A DNA stretch of 57,394 nt from CAIZGX01 sp044371535. Lineage in GTDB: Bacteria > Bacteroidota > Bacteroidia > Flavobacteriales_D > Sanyastnellaceae. Positions within the stretch are counted from its first letter, which is position 1. Every line of letters starts with the position of its first letter. A program made the position numbers and the translations under genes. The DNA lies in NCBI GenBank assembly GCA_044371535.1, contig JBILTL010000004.1:1-57394 (forward strand), given 5' to 3'. Shown here piece by piece: positions 29,002 through 36,845 of this stretch. The notes beneath the pieces are model-generated. The model saw only the letters and a program-made list of their open reading frames with translations. It had not been told where the DNA came from and did not search any database.

Positions 29002-30657
29002 ATGAGTCAAACCAAAGGAACTTTTTCATATATTACTGAAAAGAACACCTGCACAAATTTTAATCTTCGGCAACTTAATAACATTTCATTTGGTCAATTA
29101 GAGGGCGAAAAAGACAAAAAACTAAATTCAGATACTTTTTATCCGACAGAAACAATAAAGCAATTATTGCGTAAGCAGTATAACTATGTTTTGTCTCCTA
29201 AGGGTATCGGCAAAAGTGCCATTTTCAATGCTCTAACTAACAAATTTATTTCTAACAATTTGTTTGATTACACAAAACACAGCATTGTAGCAATAAATAA
29301 GGCATTCGGTAACGACAATGAGTATTTAGATCCTAGTAAATTCAAAGAAGAAGATAATAGAAGAAACTATTCCATTTTTTGGGGTCTCTATATTTTAAGT
29401 GAGCTATTACAGGATACATTCAAAAATCATTCGGATAAGCCCAACTTTGGAAATTTCAAATCAAAAATAAAAAGAATAGAAGGCCTCAAAGATAAATTTC
29501 AGCTTTATAATGTTCTAGATATAATTAATCAGTTGAATATTGGATTCGCCTTTAATATTAGCGGACAAACAATTGAAATTAAACCAAATATTAAATTTAA
29601 TTCACAAGTTGAAAAATTAAGTTTAAACGAAGTATTCCAAATTGTCAATGACTTTTATAAAGACAATAATCTTGATGCACTTATTGTTATTGACAGAATC
29701 GATAGTTTTGTTGCGAAAGAGTCAATAGAAATACAAAAAAATTACTTGCAAGGACTTATTGATTGTATAGAAGAAATAACGTTTTACAAAAATTTAGACC
29801 CGTTACTTTTTCTTAGAACAGATTTATTCTACGCTTTCGATTTGAAGTTTGAGTATGACAAAGTAAAAGAACGAAAAATTGAATTAAAATGGGAAGAGTC
29901 TGAAATCTTGAATTTCATTGTGCATCGCCTTTTTACCAATCAATACATCGTTGAAAACTTTGCGGGGCATTTTTTGAATTTCTATAAAGACAGTGGTTCA
30001 AAAGACAAAAAAAAGATAAGATTTTTAGAAAAACTCGAGATTTGGTTTTCACGGAACTTTTTAAAAAAGAGATTAAAAAATCTAAAAAGTAAAAACATTC
30101 CTTATCAAATCTCAGAAAATTTTCTAAAACTTTTTTTTCCTGACAAACTTTCGTTTGAAAACAACAAAGATTTTTGTGAATGGGTTTTTGAAAAATTCAA
30201 GGATGCAAACAGCTTTATTAATCCAAGAGTATTAATTTTCTTTTTTAATAAATTATTCGAAAATCAATATTTGCACATTCGCCAAAATTCTAATTATACG
30301 AACGAATTAGAAGTTCAACTTATATTAAATAACCGTAATCACTTTAAGTTATTTGATGAAGAAATAATCAGAAGAACCTATTATCTCGTTCAACAAGAAG
30401 AAACAATGAATATTTACAGGTTACTCAAATCTAGAAATCATCAAATACTATTCAAAGAAATAAACATTAAATCATATGAAACAGGTAAATTTCGTACGGG
30501 AGATTTAAATATAAAAAATCTGGGTATCGACAGAGAAGAACTTGAAATACTATTGACTCATTTAAAGCTATTAGGTTTTTGTAACGAATCCGAAAAGCAG
30601 CATTTTCATATTCCGTCTCTATACAAAATCAAACTAGATCCCCCTAGTGGTGAATAA
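29002..30657 (+). CDS. P-loop ATPase, Sll1717-like, candidate defence protein
   Basis: The 551-aa protein has a Walker A motif at ~63-72 (SPKGIGKSAIF) and a Walker B-like strand at ~225-235 (DALIVIDRIDSF). A sensor-like LFLRTDLFYAF follows at ~270. The arrangement fits the P-loop ATPases called the Sll1717 family, which occur scattered in mobile islands. The C-terminal half is Lys/Phe/Asn-rich and helical and ends in a small winged-helix-like segment. It is strongly AT-rich and lies next to an integrase module, so horizontal transfer is likely. An anti-phage role is suggested by the company such genes keep, not shown by the sequence. No nuclease or other effector motif is recognised. Confidence 0.65.
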   Translation: MSQTKGTFSYITEKNTCTNFNLRQLNNISFGQLEGEKDKKLNSDTFYPTETIKQLLRKQYNYVLSPKGIGKSAIFNALTNKFISNNLFDYTKHSIVAINKAFGNDNEYLDPSKFKEEDNRRNYSIFWGLYILSELLQDTFKNHSDKPNFGNFKSKIKRIEGLKDKFQLYNVLDIINQLNIGFAFNISGQTIEIKPNIKFNSQVEKLSLNEVFQIVNDFYKDNNLDALIVIDRIDSFVAKESIEIQKNYLQGLIDCIEEITFYKNLDPLLFLRTDLFYAFDLKFEYDKVKERKIELKWEESEILNFIVHRLFTNQYIVENFAGHFLNFYKDSGSKDKKKIRFLEKLEIWFSRNFLKKRLKNLKSKNIPYQISENFLKLFFPDKLSFENNKDFCEWVFEKFKDANSFINPRVLIFFFNKLFENQYLHIRQNSNYTNELEVQLILNNRNHFKLFDEEIIRRTYYLVQQEETMNIYRLLKSRNHQILFKEINIKSYETGKFRTGDLNIKNLGIDREELEILLTHLKLLGFCNESEKQHFHIPSLYKIKLDPPSGE

Positions 30658-30735
30658 AAAAAACAAAATACCGGGGATTAAGAATATGCCCAAAGGATAA
30701 ACGCTTGAGCTCTTCCCTTTCCCCATTCAATTCGA

Positions 30736-31248
30736 TCATTGATTTCTAGCCAATCTGGTTCTATGCCATTCAGTACCGCGAGTAATTCGTTTCTTCTTTG
30801 GACGTGGGATATTTTCTGAAACTGCATTTCTATACTTCTCACTTCTTTCAATTCTTACTATTCCAGAATAGTCGCCCTTTCGAATTGAAACACTGAAGTT
30901 GATAAACAAATGAATTGTTCTGTTTGCAAAAAAGACACTTCTTGTTATGTACTCCGATTTGAATCCTTCGTCTTCCAATGTGCACAAAAGACATTCTACT
31001 TCATTAAAGACAGAGCGTTCAAAGTATCTTCTTAATATTTCGTCATTCACAAAGTACCCACAGCTGTTCTTCTTTTCCTGCTCGGCTCTCTCCTCTGCCA
31101 ATTTCTCCAGTCTTTCCTTCCTCTTGTTCAAATTGTAATCGCGATCTGCATGTTGCTTGTTTATATAAATCTTCGATTTGTTCTTTGTAGCAAATGCTCT
31201 TCCGCAATTGCATGCGCATAAGCGCCATTTTAGATTTGTTGCTTTCAT
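30736..31248 (-). CDS. Small basic protein with zinc-ribbon-like N-terminus, mobile-element gene
   Basis: This 170-aa protein opens with CACNCGRAFATKNKSK, a half zinc-ribbon pattern seen in small phage and island proteins. A Lys/Glu/Arg-rich coiled coil at ~40-65, a central domain with CLLCTLEDEG, and a very basic tail (RPKKKRITRGTEWHRTR) follow. The second Cys pair expected for a full ribbon is not obvious. It lies 5 bp after the excisionase-like gene on the same strand and so belongs to the integrase module. DNA or RNA binding is plausible; the exact role is unknown. Confidence 0.6.
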   Translation of the reverse strand: MKATNLKWRLCACNCGRAFATKNKSKIYINKQHADRDYNLNKRKERLEKLAEERAEQEKKNSCGYFVNDEILRRYFERSVFNEVECLLCTLEDEGFKSEYITRSVFFANRTIHLFINFSVSIRKGDYSGIVRIERSEKYRNAVSENIPRPKKKRITRGTEWHRTRLARNQ

Positions 31249-31253
31249 TGTTT

Positions 31254-31490
31254 TTATTTATTCGTTTTCGTAAATCGGGTCATCAAGGGCGTTGCGCTAT
31301 TCTGAATCGCTTCGTCGATCTGTTCTACATTGAACAAAATTTTTCCGCCCAATCTATGGGATATGAATAGTCCCTTCTTTACATAATTTTCAATCGAGCG
31401 AAGAGAGATGGGGAGGTAACGAGTCAAGTCTTTTTTCGTTAACCATTTGTTTGGATTGTTGCTTTCTTTCATGACGTAAATTGTTTGCAC
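31254..31490 (-). CDS. Excisionase-like helix-turn-helix protein
   Basis: The 78-aa protein is a MerR/Xis-type DNA-binding fold: KWLTKKDLTRYLPISLRSIE forms the helix-turn-helix, YVKKGLFISHRLGGKILF forms the wing, and VEQIDEAI is the closing helix. In Bacteroidota integrative elements such proteins bend DNA for excision or regulate the element. It sits 68 bp after the integrase stop and 5 bp before the small basic gene. An alternative start at the second Met (residue 7) would give a 72-aa protein with the same fold. Confidence 0.8.
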   Translation of the reverse strand: MQTIYVMKESNNPNKWLTKKDLTRYLPISLRSIENYVKKGLFISHRLGGKILFNVEQIDEAIQNSATPLMTRFTKTNK

Positions 31491-31558
31491 AAATCTTCAA
31501 AAAACAACATCCGAAAAACGAATAAACAGCCCAGCACTTATGCAACTTCTACGCAACC

Positions 31559-32794
31559 CTATTTCCCACCCAACGCACTAAGTCTACTCTGAAGTTTCTG
31601 CATATCTTCTTCCAATTTTTTATCGACCATTTTCGCATAATGTTGCGTAGTAGCAATGCGTTTATGCCCCAACATAGACGACACACTTTCAATGGGAACA
31701 CCGTTGGTTAGCAAAACCGTTGTCGCGAATGAGTGCCTGGCCAAATGGAAATGCAGACTCTTCGTTATTCCACAATGAAGCGCAATGATCTTCAAGTAGT
31801 CGTTCGTCTTTTGATTGCTCAATACGGGGAACACCAGGTCATTGTCGGCAAGCTCGTGCAATTTGCTATTATACTTCAACAATATTTCTTTCGGCTTTTC
31901 TAGAAGTGGGACATTCGTAATGACATTCGTCTTCAATCTCCTAGTCCGAATCCAGTATTGACCATTCTCCAATTGAATGTTCTTCGCCTTCAGATTGTAT
32001 ATTTCAGCATAAGCCAATCCGGTATAACACGAGAACAAAAAGAAGTCGCGCACCCGCATTAGTTTCTTGTTGCTCAACACGACCGACTCTATGCTGTCGA
32101 TTTCATCTTGATTCAAACATTCGCGAACGACCTCTTGCAAACGAATCTTGTAATTTGCAAACGGATCGTTTTTGACGTATCCATGTGCAATGGCCGTTTT
32201 GAAAATCGTTCGAAATGTTTGAATGTGCTTCATGGCAGAGTTATGCTGACAATTGCCTCGATTCTTCAGATAGACTTCAAAATCTTCAATGAACTTCAGC
32301 GTAATGTCTTCACAAGGAAAGATGCTCTTGTTGAAGGTAGCCTTCACAAAATTTTCCAAGTGACCTTTCGTGCGTCCGTATTTCTGAATGGTAGCAGCTG
32401 AGTTGTTTTCTCCTGCGAGCGCCCTTTTACGCTCAATGGCCTTTCGAAACATCTCGAAAATACAAGATGCTGAATCTCCTTCACCAGGAATCCCGAGCAA
32501 TTCGTTTCTAACGTCAAACACCGTAGGCGACTTTCCAAGTTGAATCTTCGCTTGATAGATTGAATGCGCGCGGTGACGGTACTCATTCATGAGCACTGAC
32601 ACTCTTGTTTGATCGGGATGCTTCGGCTTCAACCTTTGGTTCGATTTATCCCACGACTCTTTGGAAAGCTCATACTTCAATGAGATATCGCAACGTTCGC
32701 TCCCAATTTGCATCCGCATGTATAGCGAATGGATTGAATTGTTTGTTTTCTTTTTTGGAAAGAAATGCAGTTGAATTGGATTTATTTTCATCAT
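31559..32794 (-). CDS. Tyrosine recombinase (integrase), Bacteroidota element type
   Basis: The 411-aa protein has an Arm DNA-binding N-terminus (~1-90, including RCDISLKYELSKESWDK), a SAM-like core-binding domain (~110-210) and a C-terminal catalytic domain. Visible catalytic residues are HLARHSF at ~346 (H-x-x-R) and GHKRIATTQHYAK at ~375-387, with the nucleophilic Tyr. In the box II region the usual Arg is replaced (CYTGLAYAEIY); Bacteroidota transposon integrases such as IntDOT also lack this Arg, so the gene need not be dead. The start is MM at 32794/32791, immediately downstream of a strong promoter box, so the mRNA is nearly leaderless. It lies about 250 bp from tRNA-Ser. Confidence 0.92.
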   Translation of the reverse strand: MMKINPIQLHFFPKKKTNNSIHSLYMRMQIGSERCDISLKYELSKESWDKSNQRLKPKHPDQTRVSVLMNEYRHRAHSIYQAKIQLGKSPTVFDVRNELLGIPGEGDSASCIFEMFRKAIERKRALAGENNSAATIQKYGRTKGHLENFVKATFNKSIFPCEDITLKFIEDFEVYLKNRGNCQHNSAMKHIQTFRTIFKTAIAHGYVKNDPFANYKIRLQEVVRECLNQDEIDSIESVVLSNKKLMRVRDFFLFSCYTGLAYAEIYNLKAKNIQLENGQYWIRTRRLKTNVITNVPLLEKPKEILLKYNSKLHELADNDLVFPVLSNQKTNDYLKIIALHCGITKSLHFHLARHSFATTVLLTNGVPIESVSSMLGHKRIATTQHYAKMVDKKLEEDMQKLQSRLSALGGK

Positions 32795-32832
32795 GTAATG
32801 TTTACAAAACTAGTTACATGAAAATGAATCAA
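32791..32832 (-). promoter_or_regulatory. Integrase promoter framed by an 8-bp inverted repeat
   Basis: The minus strand has TAGTTTTG (32812-32805), a perfect TAnnTTTG box, with TTG 17 bp upstream (32832-32830). The box is framed by TCATGTAA (32791-32798) and TTACATGA (32814-32821), a perfect inverted repeat. A protein bound there would block the promoter, so autoregulation by the element is likely. Confidence 0.6.
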
Positions 32833-32872
32833 CGTCAGCAAACATGCGCAGTTCAGCGCAAATTCACCCCGC

Positions 32873-32913
32873 AAAACGAGCGCGTGATTTCAAAATTTTT
32901 ACGCGCTCGTTTT
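32873..32913. repeat. 13-bp perfect inverted repeat between integrase and tRNA-Ser
   Basis: AAAACGAGCGCGT (32873-32885) and its exact complement (32901-32913) are separated by 15 bp. It is GC-rich in AT-rich surroundings and ends in T runs on both strands. It could be a bidirectional terminator, or a recombinase or accessory-protein site of the element. Confidence 0.7.
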
Positions 32914-32977
32914 ACGCTCGCGAAAAATGCCAAAATCTGCGTTTTTTTGCTTTTCGCTGCAAAAGCGTTAAAAAGCA

Positions 32978-33011
32978 AAAAGCCCGTCAGACGTGTGTTT
33001 GACGGGCTTTT
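32978..33011 (-). terminator. Rho-independent terminator after tRNA-Ser
   Basis: AAAAGCCCGTCA and TGACGGGCTTTT form a 12-bp stem with a 10-nt loop. On the minus strand it is followed by TTTTTGCTTTTT. It lies about 35 bp past the 3' end of tRNA-Ser. Confidence 0.85.
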
Positions 33012-33046
33012 GCAGTTTCTTGCGGTGTTATTCGCAAGTGTTTCAG

Positions 33047-33131
33047 CGGAGAGAGAGGGATTCGAACCCTCGGTACCTTTCAATACACACGCTTTCCAAG
33101 CGTGCTCGATCGACCACTCTGACATCTCTCC
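33047..33131 (-). tRNA. tRNA-Ser (anticodon GGA)
   Basis: This is an 85-nt type II tRNA. The acceptor stem pairs GGAGAGA with TCTCTCC, with discriminator G. The anticodon stem CACGC/GCGTG closes the loop TTGGAAA, giving GGA. There is a long variable arm, and the T arm is GAGGG-TTCGAAT-CCCTC. CCA is not encoded. Its 3' end faces the integrase. Confidence 0.95.
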
Positions 33132-33143
33132 CGAAAAATTTGA

Positions 33144-33187
33144 GTTGCAAATATAGGTGAATTGAAATAAATGATTATATTTGCAAC
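33144..33187. promoter_or_regulatory. Mirror-image divergent promoters for tRNA-Ser and tRNA-Phe
   Basis: GTTGCAAATATA (33144-33155) and TATATTTGCAAC (33176-33187) are perfect inverted repeats 20 bp apart. Each contains a TATATTTG -7 box: 33155-33148 for tRNA-Ser on the minus strand and 33176-33183 for tRNA-Phe on the plus strand. The two tRNAs therefore have back-to-back promoters. Confidence 0.65.
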
Positions 33188-33193
33188 CGCTTC

Positions 33194-33266
33194 GGTGCCA
33201 TAGCTCAGTTGGTAGAGCAAAGGACTGAAAATCCTTGTGTCCCAGGTTCGAATCCCGGTGGCACCA
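33194..33266 (+). tRNA. tRNA-Phe (anticodon GAA)
   Basis: This is a 73-nt tRNA. The acceptor stem pairs GGTGCCA with TGGCACC, with discriminator A. The D arm contains AGCTCAGTTGGTAGAGC, the anticodon stem AAGGA/TCCTT closes a loop with GAA, and the T arm contains GGTTCGAATCC. CCA is not encoded in the DNA. Confidence 0.96.
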
Positions 33267-33274
33267 CAGAAGAG

Positions 33275-33305
33275 AAACCCATTCAAATGAATGGGTTTTT
33301 TATTT
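33275..33305 (+). terminator. Terminator after tRNA-Phe
   Basis: AAACCCATTCA (33275-33285) pairs with TGAATGGGTTT (33288-33298), followed by a T run. It may also act on the opposite strand for the operon ending at 33363. Confidence 0.85.
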
Positions 33306-33362
33306 GAACCAATACCACTGCGTGGATGACACGATACTTAGTGATGATGCTCCGCGATGACC

Positions 33363-34295
33363 CTACGGGATGACAACTTCGTTGAAGGAATTGTTTTGGA
33401 GTAGCAAGCGATTGTACAACTCAACCCCTTGCTGATTCATATGCGAAATGTCCGCGAATTCATTGATGCCGAATCCTTCGGTGTAGTAAGTGAAATCAAC
33501 ATAAGGAACACCGAGGCGTTCGATAAGCGGAGTGAATCGCAATAAAAATTTATCATGATAATTATGCAGTCCAGGTGATGAAGGTAAAGGATGACTGCAC
33601 AGGACAATGCGCTTGCCGTCGGCTTGCATCTGCTTCACCATCTTCTCAAATGCAACAAACATCTCTTCGTTTGCATCGAAGACAGAATCGTTCAAGGGTT
33701 CAACAGCATACAAGATGCCTTTCTTCTCGCAGAAGCCGTTCTTTATGTAATCGTTGTTGGGAGCTTCGTCCATTGGTTTTATGCTCGCTATGCGCACCGC
33801 AAGGGCGTTCAAGGTATACATCTTCCATTCTTGCTGAACCAAAGCGAATGCCGCCTCATTCGTAGGCACATTCTGAATCAAACGCATGTTGCTTTCAGTG
33901 CCCTCCAACTCAAATACCGGATCGTAAATATCTAGAATGAAAACATCCGATCGATTCCTTAAATATTCGTTGTACAATACCAATGAGCCCTTCGCATTTT
34001 GAGCGCTCGTTCCAGCATTGAAAAGACTAATTCCCGATTGCTCGAATATTCTCGGATCATAACCCCTGTAGGCATGTGAAGAGCCTAACACAATTGCATC
34101 GTATTTCGTTTGGTTGGAAGTTAAATCACGCATCATTTGCATCTCTTGCCCACCGTTGCGTTGCAAATTCGGAATGAAAAAAGACGAGGCCCTGCGATCA
34201 ATCAATTGCACATTCGAAAAAATGAAAATCACTGCAACGTATATCGCTAACGCTGCAAACAAGACCTTCAAACTATTTCGAATTATTAATTTCAC
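33363..34295 (-). CDS. SGNH/DltD-like partner of the MBOAT acyltransferase
   Basis: The 310-aa protein has one N-terminal membrane anchor (~8-28) and an extracytoplasmic hydrolase-like domain. The nucleophile region IVLGSSHAYRGYD (~68-80) has the GSSH form seen in MBOAT partners of the AlgJ/AlgX/DltD kind. The second catalytic block DISHMNQQG (~281-289) supplies the Asp-x-x-His pair. Such proteins act with an MBOAT enzyme to transfer acetyl groups onto extracellular polysaccharide. Its start overlaps the MBOAT stop by one base, and a glycosyltransferase lies just upstream. The acceptor glycan is unknown. Confidence 0.8.
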   Translation of the reverse strand: MKLIIRNSLKVLFAALAIYVAVIFIFSNVQLIDRRASSFFIPNLQRNGGQEMQMMRDLTSNQTKYDAIVLGSSHAYRGYDPRIFEQSGISLFNAGTSAQNAKGSLVLYNEYLRNRSDVFILDIYDPVFELEGTESNMRLIQNVPTNEAAFALVQQEWKMYTLNALAVRIASIKPMDEAPNNDYIKNGFCEKKGILYAVEPLNDSVFDANEEMFVAFEKMVKQMQADGKRIVLCSHPLPSSPGLHNYHDKFLLRFTPLIERLGVPYVDFTYYTEGFGINEFADISHMNQQGVELYNRLLLQNNSFNEVVIP

Positions 34296-35704
34296 TAAAA
34301 CTGAAAATATATAAAGTCAACTTTTCCCCACTGACCGAACAATGCCAAGCTCGCCAACAGTGCAGCGAATAACCACACTTTCCGATTGTGTCCAATTGCC
34401 CGTGTTCCCAACACAACCTCTGTCACCTTTCGATCTATTAAAACAAAAACCAACAGAAGAAGAATCTTTCCCATGATAACCGCTCCATTCAGGGGGACAA
34501 ACACCGATGGAAGAAATCCGGGCTGTGATTGAAACGTAACTATTCCCTTAATAATAGTTGTTGCCTGCTCAAACGAGCTCGCACGGAAAAATATCCAGAG
34601 AACAGAAACTCCGACAAAAGTGAATAGTGTTCCAATAAGTGCTTTTAATTTTCCTTCCCACCGAACGTTCATTCGGTTTTCAAGAACCAACCACAATCCG
34701 TGGGCCATACCCCAAACCACGAAGGTCCAATTCGCACCGTGCCAGAATCCGCTTATAGCGAAGACAATGAACAAGTTCAACGAAGTTCGTGCTGCACCCT
34801 TCCTATTTCCACCCAAAGGAATATAAACGTAATCACGGAACCAAGTCGAAAGCGAGATGTGCCATTTCGACCAAAACATCCCTACACCGTTAGAACGATA
34901 AGGCAGCTTGAAATTTTCCATGAGTCGGAATCCCATGACACGCGCTGCACCAATAGCAATATCGCTGTACCCACTAAAATCGCAGTAAATCTGAAAGCTA
35001 AAGAACACTACCGCAATAGCCAGATACATCCAAGAAACAGCGCCAGCATGCTCATACACGGGAGTTACGAACTGCGCCAAATTATCAGCAATAACAACTT
35101 TCTTGAACATTCCCCATACGATCCGCTGCATGCCTTTAGACACATCTAAATAATTCAACGAATGCTTCTCGCGAAATTGATGCAAAACATTTTGCGGACG
35201 TTCGATGGGTCCGGCAACCAATTGCGGATAGAACATCACGTACAAAGAATAAATCCCGAAATGTTTTTCAGCCTTCTGGTTGCCGCGATACACTTCCACC
35301 ACATAACTTAAACTCTGAAAGGTGTGGAAGGAAAGCCCTATGGGCAGAAGAATACTCAGCGTATTCAACGAATAATTCCATCCGATAAAAGAGGCAATAC
35401 CGTTGAAGTTATCGATGAAAAAATTGAAGTACTTGAACACTGCCAAAATCAAGCAGGTGCTAATGATGCTTCCAATTAACCACCGTCGAGCATTGGGCTT
35501 CGAACTTTTTTCAATTTGAATAGCAGCGACATAATCAACGACAATGGTTGCTAACAAAATGAATATGTAAGCCGGAAAGAAAAACATGTAGAACACACAA
35601 CTCGTTATCAAAAGCATGAGCCACCGCCACTGATGCGGAAGTAAGAAATACAACGCTGTTACAATGGGGAAAAATAAAAAGAACTCAATGGAATTGAATA
35701 GCAT
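34295..35704 (-). CDS. MBOAT family O-acyltransferase
   Basis: This 469-aa multi-pass membrane protein starts MLFNSIEFFLFFPIVTALYF, the standard opening of AlgI/DltB-like MBOAT proteins. I therefore place the start at 35704; the frame is open further upstream, but that extension would overlap the glycosyltransferase. The active-site region reads GFWHGANWTFVVWGMAHGLW, with the conserved His in MAHG near residue 332. RDYVYIPLGGNRKG and FWSKWHISLSTWFRDYV are also family motifs. It moves acyl groups across the inner membrane to an extracytoplasmic glycan together with the SGNH-like protein encoded next. One base separates it from the glycosyltransferase gene. Confidence 0.93.
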   Translation of the reverse strand: MLFNSIEFFLFFPIVTALYFLLPHQWRWLMLLITSCVFYMFFFPAYIFILLATIVVDYVAAIQIEKSSKPNARRWLIGSIISTCLILAVFKYFNFFIDNFNGIASFIGWNYSLNTLSILLPIGLSFHTFQSLSYVVEVYRGNQKAEKHFGIYSLYVMFYPQLVAGPIERPQNVLHQFREKHSLNYLDVSKGMQRIVWGMFKKVVIADNLAQFVTPVYEHAGAVSWMYLAIAVVFFSFQIYCDFSGYSDIAIGAARVMGFRLMENFKLPYRSNGVGMFWSKWHISLSTWFRDYVYIPLGGNRKGAARTSLNLFIVFAISGFWHGANWTFVVWGMAHGLWLVLENRMNVRWEGKLKALIGTLFTFVGVSVLWIFFRASSFEQATTIIKGIVTFQSQPGFLPSVFVPLNGAVIMGKILLLLVFVLIDRKVTEVVLGTRAIGHNRKVWLFAALLASLALFGQWGKVDFIYFQF

Positions 35705-35705
35705 T

Positions 35706-36845
35706 TTACTTTTTGTGTTGAAGGGTTTTTTGAATGCTCTCCCACAGCAGCTCTGCTGCCTTGTCCCATGTATATGAATGCTCGCGCGTGGTTGGATTAC
35801 GTTGTCCTTGTTCAATCTTTACAATAGCCTCGGCTATTTCGGATACTTCAATCGGATTCACGAAGAACGCCGATCCGTTTGAAACCTCTTCCATCACTGT
35901 TCCTTTGGAAGCCACCACAGGAACTCCACATGCCTCCGCTTCAATCAGCGGAATTCCGAAACCTTCGTAGAGGCTTGGAAAGACAAGGCCTTCCGCTGCC
36001 GACATGAGTAAGGGAAGATCAGCAGTGTGCACATGTCCTAAAAACCGAATGTTCGTTCGGTTATTGATTTTAGCTAAGGCTGCATCCAATTCCGGATAAT
36101 GCCAAAACTTATTTCCTGCGATGACCAATGACGATTCTACACCTTGCTCTACAGCAGCGTTGAACGCTTCAACCACGCGGTGCACATTCTTTCTGGGGTG
36201 CAGCGCTCCGACGAATAAAAAGTATTTTTTTCCTTGCGCGAAACGATCACGAATGACTTCTTTCTTGTGTTCATCTACTGGAATAAACGTGTGGTCAATG
36301 CCGTTGCAAAGCACGTCAATAGAGGATTCTGCAACATTGAACGTTTTCGAAATATCTGCTCTACTGAATTCGCTCACGGTTGCCAAGCGCGTGCTTAACT
36401 TCACGAAATCGGTTGTCCGACTGTTCCAATAGTTCGCGTATTTCTTCGGCATGAATTCGGGGTAGTGTACGAAGTTGATGTCATGAATAACAGTGAGCTG
36501 CGGAATGGGACATTTGCGCGAGGCATGTGCATCTGGAGAAACAAAAACATCTGCCTTTATTCTTTTCAATACGAAAGGCACACTGTAATCGAACCACCAA
36601 TCGAATAACCAAGGTCTGCGTGCAGGAGGAAAAACGCGATGTTGAAATACATTTTTTCCAAACTGCCAATGATCGTCTTTCTTCCGATCGCTTAATAAAT
36701 GAAATTCATGTTCGGGAAATCGGTGCGCCAAACGCTTAATGGTCTCATACGTAAAGCGTCCTATGCCCTCCAGTTTTCCTGGAATAAGCAAACGGGTATT
36801 AATGGCTATACGCACCCCTGAAAAATTAGAGGAGTTGTGCAACAA
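35706..36845 (-). CDS. Family 4 glycosyltransferase
   Basis: The 379-aa protein has the GT-B layout. The N-terminal domain has a glycine turn, GKLEGIGRFTYETIKRL (~23-39). The C-terminal domain opens with FLFVGALHPRKNVHRVVEAF (~210-230) and carries the donor-binding motif FPSLYEGFGIPLIEAEACGV (~285-304), with the E-x7-E pair. This pattern belongs to GT4 enzymes such as mannosyl- and rhamnosyltransferases. It has no signal peptide and acts on the cytosolic side. The start overlaps the end of the MoxR gene by 20 bp, and the MBOAT/SGNH pair follows at once. The likely job is building a glycan that the pair then acylates. Confidence 0.92.
   Translation of the reverse strand: MLHNSSNFSGVRIAINTRLLIPGKLEGIGRFTYETIKRLAHRFPEHEFHLLSDRKKDDHWQFGKNVFQHRVFPPARRPWLFDWWFDYSVPFVLKRIKADVFVSPDAHASRKCPIPQLTVIHDINFVHYPEFMPKKYANYWNSRTTDFVKLSTRLATVSEFSRADISKTFNVAESSIDVLCNGIDHTFIPVDEHKKEVIRDRFAQGKKYFLFVGALHPRKNVHRVVEAFNAAVEQGVESSLVIAGNKFWHYPELDAALAKINNRTNIRFLGHVHTADLPLLMSAAEGLVFPSLYEGFGIPLIEAEACGVPVVASKGTVMEEVSNGSAFFVNPIEVSEIAEAIVKIEQGQRNPTTREHSYTWDKAAELLWESIQKTLQHKK

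Larger units (their letters stand above)
30736..33047. mobile_element. Integrase end of a putative integrative element at tRNA-Ser
   Basis: A tyrosine integrase, an excisionase-like HTH gene and a small basic gene lie in a row beside the 3' end of tRNA-Ser(GGA). This is the typical end of an element inserted into a tRNA. Cargo would extend to the left. I looked by eye for a second copy of the tRNA 3' end to the left within the window and did not find one, so the far boundary is unknown. Confidence 0.5.

Noticed and set aside
31559..32794. Integrase as an inactive pseudogene because one catalytic Arg is replaced
   Set aside because: Integrases of Bacteroidota conjugative transposons such as IntDOT also lack this Arg and are active; the frame is full length.
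33306..33362. Short GATGAC-like repeats after the tRNA-Phe terminator, possible small repeat array
   Set aside because: Only three or four imperfect short copies with uneven spacing; no CRISPR or other array structure.
35705..35815. N-terminal extension of the MBOAT gene by 37 residues
   Set aside because: It overlaps the glycosyltransferase, and the family's typical first residues begin at 35704.
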